A stretch of DNA of 64,000 nt, taken from NCBI RefSeq assembly GCF_022129235.1, contig NZ_JADQAI010000009.1:1-64000 (forward strand). Reading direction: 5' to 3'. Of the stretch, positions 60,140 through 64,000 are shown piece by piece. Both the position numbers and the translations under genes were made by a program. Within the stretch, counting starts at the first letter, position 1. Each line of letters starts with the position of its first letter. The stretch is from Psychrobacter sp. Ps6 (GTDB lineage Bacteria > Pseudomonadota > Gammaproteobacteria > Pseudomonadales > Moraxellaceae). The notes beneath the pieces were generated by a model. That model saw only the letters and a program-made list of their open reading frames with translations. It was not told the DNA's origin and ran no database searches.

Positions 60140-61063
60140 ATGGAAGGTGTGGAGTTAGTCACGTTTGTAAATTCAAAAGTCATTCCCATTAGTATTTTTT
60201 TGATCATGATGGGAATGGGGTTGTCCTTAGTTACCAATGACTTTAAAAGAGTCGTCAAATATCCTAAAGCAGTCGCGATCGGACTGACCAATCAGTTACT
60301 GTTCTTGCCATTGGTCGGTTTTGCCTTGGCAGTATTCATGTCACTAGAGCCTGAGTATGCCGTCGGCGTTATGCTACTAGTACTGTGTCCTGGTGGCACA
60401 ACATCTAACTTATTTACTTATTTGGCAAAAGGGGATGTCGCGCTTTCGGTCACGATGACTGCGATTGCCAGTGTTATCACTGTATTTACCATTCCTATCG
60501 TGCTGAGTTTTTCGCTCGTGTACTTCATGGGTGCCGGTAGTGAGTTTCAGCTGCCAGTCGCCAAGACCATGATCAGCTTGATTGCTCTAACGATACTGCC
60601 AGTTAGTATTGGTATGCTCATCAAAAACTATAAGCCTAACTTTGCTGATAAAGCGCAGGTAATGGTATCCCGTTTTGGGGTGATTTTTTTGAGCTTCTTG
60701 GTACTTTTCTTGAGCTATGTGCAACGAGATATCATCGTAGAGGCCCTAATTGCCACTGGTCCTGTATCGCTCATATTAAACGTATCGACGATGGCACTTG
60801 GGTATTATACCAGTAAATGGTTCGGTCTAAATCCTGAGCAGAGAAGATCCATCACCATGGAAGTGGGTCTACAAAACAGTACGCTGTCGATGTTTATGGC
60901 ATTGACGCTGCTCGCTAACTATAAGATGTCATTGACCCCAGCTATTTATACGCTCATTATGTTCTTAACCGCTGGTATCATGGTCAGGGTATTTACGGCT
61001 CAACACAACAAAGCCAAAAAAACCGAGATAGAAAATAGTGTATTGGCTGCCCGTAGAATGTAA
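60140..61063 (+). CDS. Bile acid:sodium symporter (BASS) family transporter
   Basis: The 307-aa inner-membrane protein has about nine to ten hydrophobic segments. The BASS signatures are CPGGTTSNLFTYLAKGDVALSV (crossover of one repeat) and EVGLQNSTLSMFMAL (second repeat), which hold the sodium sites. Bacterial members move organic anions with sodium; the substrate here is not predictable. AAGGATG precedes the ATG. A terminator follows. Confidence 0.9.
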   Translation: MEGVELVTFVNSKVIPISIFLIMMGMGLSLVTNDFKRVVKYPKAVAIGLTNQLLFLPLVGFALAVFMSLEPEYAVGVMLLVLCPGGTTSNLFTYLAKGDVALSVTMTAIASVITVFTIPIVLSFSLVYFMGAGSEFQLPVAKTMISLIALTILPVSIGMLIKNYKPNFADKAQVMVSRFGVIFLSFLVLFLSYVQRDIIVEALIATGPVSLILNVSTMALGYYTSKWFGLNPEQRRSITMEVGLQNSTLSMFMALTLLANYKMSLTPAIYTLIMFLTAGIMVRVFTAQHNKAKKTEIENSVLAARRM

Positions 61064-61125
61064 TTTAATCAGAAGGTAAGCCGCAGCGCATTGCTGAATA
61101 CGCATTGCACGACTCAATAAAATAC

Positions 61126-61172
61126 GCCCACAATATACTTTCTATGATGAGAGTTATTGTGGGCTTTTATTT
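61126..61172. terminator. Terminator between the BASS and FNT genes
   Basis: A 10-bp stem, GCCCACAATA (61126-61135) with TATTGTGGGC (61155-61164), and a T-rich tail lie between convergent genes. Confidence 0.82.
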
Positions 61173-61229
61173 TTATCACGGTTTCTTAGAGTGGGTGAGT
61201 CAATTCAATACGGATAGTATTGCTCAACA

Positions 61230-62414
61230 CTAAAATCTGCGCCTGTCGACCTCTGCTCTTGCCTCGGCTGCCTGTTCTTTGACTCTTTCAATTTCAAACA
61301 AGAACGTGCGGTTTTTGAGCACCGCGACAAATACCACGCCGCCAACCGTATTACCCATCAAGACCACGACTAAAAATATCAAATAGTGCCATAGGCTGAC
61401 CGTATTACCATATAGCAATGCTGAAAACACTTCGATATTGCCAACGATACTGTGGTGTAAGCCCAAAAACCCAATACTACCAGTGATAATGGAAACCAAA
61501 ACAATACGGCTAAGGGTATCGCGTGCAGAGGTTACTAGCCATGCTGCCACGCCCATCATCCAGCCTGCCAGCACCGCACTACCAAAGATAACCCACCATT
61601 CAAACCCTAAGATATGCTCAGCGTAAGCATCGATAGCATGGTCGGTAAACAGATGCATATGTAGCCCTAAGCCAACCATCAAGGCAGCAAACAAACAGCC
61701 ACCGGCGATATTACCAGCGATAACGATGCCCCATAGTCGCAGCAGCTTATGCAGTGGTTCAATCTTGTTTAGCACCGGTAGACTGAGTAGGGAGGTCTGC
61801 TCAGTAAATAATAATGACTGACCGATAACGACGATAATAAAGCCGATCGGATAGAGCAGGGATGATAGTACCATCGCATAGTGACTCGGCAGCACATCAT
61901 TAAGTAAGGCAAATGCAGATAAAATCACAAAAAAGCTAATACCAATCTCAAGCCCAGCCGTAAAGGCGCTGGTAAAGAGCGAGCCAAGCGAGCGCTCAAA
62001 GGTTTCTTTGGCATGGATGACTTGCTCGACCAAGATACTGGCGTAACTTTTTGCTTGGCTTAGATTGTCATCACTGGCGACCTTTTTGATGGTTTCTTTG
62101 TCTTCGTCGCTGATTTCTTCTGGTAGGTCATCATTATCCAGCTCTTCAGTGGCTTTTATATGGTCGTCTGGATGATGGCTATCTACATGAGGGTTGGCGT
62201 GACTGTCTTCTGGAGAGTGGCTGTGGTGTAGCGTATGGCTGTGCTCTATGTTGTCTTTTTCATGGTTACCATTCAGCGTATCGTTCGCATCATCATTTTG
62301 CTGGACACGATTTGTGGTGCTCGCGGGCAAACGCTCGCTGTCTGACAGGTTATCCTGAGCGTTGTCGCTATATGTTTGGCTATGTTGTCGGTTGTGTTTG
62401 GTATCTTGGGACAA
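61230..62414 (-). CDS. Formate/nitrite transporter (FNT) family channel with His-rich N-terminus
   Basis: The 394-aa protein has a polar N-terminal region of about 145 residues. Residues 51-85 hold eleven His (as in HSHTLHHSHSPEDSH). About six membrane helices of the FNT/aquaporin-like fold follow. A helix-break GLHHSIVGNIEVF resembles the conserved central pore-His segment of FNT channels, and GNTVGGVVFVAVL is near the end. It resembles the YfdC-like branch. The start is TTG (plus strand CAA, 62412-62414); an in-frame stop lies just upstream and no Met occurs in the N-terminal region, which supports it. Substrate is unproven. Confidence 0.82.
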   Translation of the reverse strand: MSQDTKHNRQHSQTYSDNAQDNLSDSERLPASTTNRVQQNDDANDTLNGNHEKDNIEHSHTLHHSHSPEDSHANPHVDSHHPDDHIKATEELDNDDLPEEISDEDKETIKKVASDDNLSQAKSYASILVEQVIHAKETFERSLGSLFTSAFTAGLEIGISFFVILSAFALLNDVLPSHYAMVLSSLLYPIGFIIVVIGQSLLFTEQTSLLSLPVLNKIEPLHKLLRLWGIVIAGNIAGGCLFAALMVGLGLHMHLFTDHAIDAYAEHILGFEWWVIFGSAVLAGWMMGVAAWLVTSARDTLSRIVLVSIITGSIGFLGLHHSIVGNIEVFSALLYGNTVSLWHYLIFLVVVLMGNTVGGVVFVAVLKNRTFLFEIERVKEQAAEARAEVDRRRF

Positions 62415-62719
62415 GGTCGGCTCACTATTGATTAGATAACATTGTTAGTATTTCTAAGTTAGTATTTTTAATGTAAAGATATTAGCGCTATTTTAGCGCA
62501 TGATAGGGACGGGTTCTGTTGAGCATTTAACCGATTGGGGTTATTAATTGTTCGATAACGGCATGAAAAATGACCTTCATTTTTGATAAATTGTCTTACC
62601 ATCTAACAAAATCTGCCTATCTGCGTTAAAATCACTCTATTCATTATTCTCCTAATTTTTATATTCGCTTTAATTCAATTAACTTTGATCATATTCAATC
62701 AATAAAAGATAATGCCATT
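62415..62719. other. Divergent intergenic region FNT gene / valS
   Basis: This 305-nt AT-rich region contains no gene. It should hold both promoters, but no pair of boxes is convincing. No T-box-like structure was recognised. Confidence 0.4.
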
Positions 62720-64000
62720 ATGAGTAATCACAACCTAACCGCCTCTATTCAAGCGGCACTAAATCAATTAGAAAACGCCTATAATCCTGCACAAGTCGAG
62801 GCAGGCATGTATCAAGGCTGGGAAGAAAGTGGCTATTTTCAGCCGACGTTTGATAAAGACGAGTCGTTTTCTATCGCGCTACCACCGCCAAATGTCACCG
62901 GCTCACTGCATATGGGGCATGGGTTTAACAATGCAATCATGGATGCGCTCACCCGTTATCACCGCATGGATGGTGACAATACACTGTGGCAACCAGGTAC
63001 GGATCATGCGGGTATCGCAACCCAAATGGTCGTTGAGCGTCGTCTAGAGGCGCAAGGCATCAAGCGCCGTGACATGACGCGTGAAGACTTTATCGATAAA
63101 GTGTGGGAATGGAAAGAAGAGTCGGGCGGTAATATCACTAGCCAAATTCGCCGTTTGGGTAGTTCGGTTGACTGGTCGCGTGAGCGTTTTACCATGGATG
63201 ATGGTCTGTCCAATGCTGTAAAAGAAGTGTTCGTACGCCTATTCGACGATGGTTTGATCTATCGTGGTAAGCGTTTGGTCAACTGGGATCCTAAGTTCCA
63301 AACCGCGCTTTCTGATTTAGAAGTAGAAAACCACGACGAAAAAGGCAGCTTGTGGCATTTCCGCTATCATTTCACGGATACAGAGCTGCTGACTCAAGAT
63401 GGTAAAAACTACCTTGTTGTAGCAACCACACGCCCTGAGACACTCCTTGGTGATACGGCAGTCGCGGTCAATCCGAGCGATGAGCGTTACGCGCACTTGG
63501 TCGGCAAAACCATTACCTTGCCAATCACTGGTCGTGTCGTGCCTATCGTCGCTGATGATTATGTTGAAAAAGACTTCGGTACAGGCTGTGTCAAAATCAC
63601 CCCAGCGCATGATTTTAATGATTATGAATTGGGTCGTCGCCATAGCTTGCCATTGATTAACATCCTAGATGAGCGCGCCAATATCTTACCCGCGATGGAA
63701 GTCTATCCTGACTTACAAACGCGTGAGCCAGAGTTAGAAACCACGCCGAGCGACTATGCCGGACTTGAGCGTTTTGCCGCGCGTAAATTCTTAGTTGAGC
63801 AAGCAGGTGAGCAGGGCTGGCTAGAAGATATCGAAGACTACGCACTCAAAGCCCCACGTGCTGAGCGTGGCGGTACAATCGTTGAGCCGTGGTTGACCGA
63901 TCAGTGGTATGTCGCAGTCAAAGAACTTGCCAAGCCTGCGATTGACGCGGTAGAAGACGGTAGCATTGAGTTCGTACCTGCGCAGTACAAAAACATGTAT
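62720..64000 (+). CDS. valS: Valine-tRNA ligase, N-terminal part (partial)
   Basis: The first 427 codons of valyl-tRNA synthetase run to the window edge without a stop. It starts [27 protein letters not shown]. The class I motif appears as HMGH in [47 protein letters not shown] and the CP1 editing domain ([33 protein letters not shown]) are typical. The KMSKS motif and anticodon-binding part lie outside the window. ATG 62720 is the only suitable start; the ATG at 62712 is out of frame and stops at once. Confidence 0.97.
   Translation, partial: MSNHNLTASIQAALNQLENAYNPAQVEAGMYQGWEESGYFQPTFDKDESFSIALPPPNVTGSLHMGHGFNNAIMDALTRYHRMDGDNTLWQPGTDHAGIATQMVVERRLEAQGIKRRDMTREDFIDKVWEWKEESGGNITSQIRRLGSSVDWSRERFTMDDGLSNAVKEVFVRLFDDGLIYRGKRLVNWDPKFQTALSDLEVENHDEKGSLWHFRYHFTDTELLTQDGKNYLVVATTRPETLLGDTAVAVNPSDERYAHLVGKTITLPITGRVVPIVADDYVEKDFGTGCVKITPAHDFNDYELGRRHSLPLINILDERANILPAMEVYPDLQTREPELETTPSDYAGLERFAARKFLVEQAGEQGWLEDIEDYALKAPRAERGGTIVEPWLTDQWYVAVKELAKPAIDAVEDGSIEFVPAQYKNMY

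Overview
The window looks like chromosomal DNA of a Moraxellaceae gammaproteobacterium, most probably Psychrobacter. The evidence is moderate-to-low GC with AT-rich spacers, the gene order tuf / tRNA-Trp / secE-nusG-rplKA-rplJL-rpoBC, the order ponA <> pilMNOPQ-aroK-aroB-SPOR-gltBD known from Pseudomonas and Acinetobacter, HemJ as the late heme-pathway oxidase, and short BlsA-like BLUF proteins. The genus call is inference from protein resemblance; no search was run. No insertion sequence, prophage, CRISPR array or rRNA gene is visible.

Layout. 1-13.7 kb: the tail of tuf, tRNA-Trp(CCA) and the transcription/translation superoperon, with two unusually long spacers before rplJ (475 nt) and rpoB (762 nt). 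13.8-17.0 kb: a small conserved gene and convergent ponA (PBP1A). 17.2-32.8 kb: the type IV pilus assembly genes pilMNOPQ, shikimate genes aroK and aroB, a SPOR-like membrane protein, and both glutamate synthase subunits gltB and gltD. 32.9-37.7 kb: a FUSC-type membrane protein, an orphan polyamine-type binding lipoprotein, a HAD phosphatase and a hemerythrin-like protein. 37.8-39.9 kb: three tandem genes for short blue-light (BLUF) proteins. 40-42.4 kb: parC on the minus strand, with Ile at the quinolone-determining Ser80 position. 43.2-48.0 kb: two FadD-type acyl-CoA ligases and rph. 48.1-55.5 kb: small envelope genes, then a minus-strand run with hemJ, bioB, an SCP2-like protein, a small membrane protein, a DUF368 (PopT-type) transporter and serB. 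55.9-62.4 kb: an Smp/AhpA-like protein divergent from serB, a PA3496-like acidic protein, a UPF0149 protein, two YbjQ-family proteins, a BASS transporter and an FNT channel with a His-rich N-terminus. The 5' part of valS runs off the right end.

Most of the window is housekeeping. The least ordinary part is the accessory stretch at 36.7-39.9 kb. A putative O2/NO- or iron-binding hemerythrin protein is followed by three BLUF paralogs. The second paralog has lost the flavin-contacting Asn, copies 1 and 2 share the same promoter-like boxes at identical spacing, and copy 3 looks like a mosaic of the other two. This is the best candidate here for an undescribed sensory module. Convergent genes are repeatedly separated by strong, apparently bidirectional hairpin terminators.
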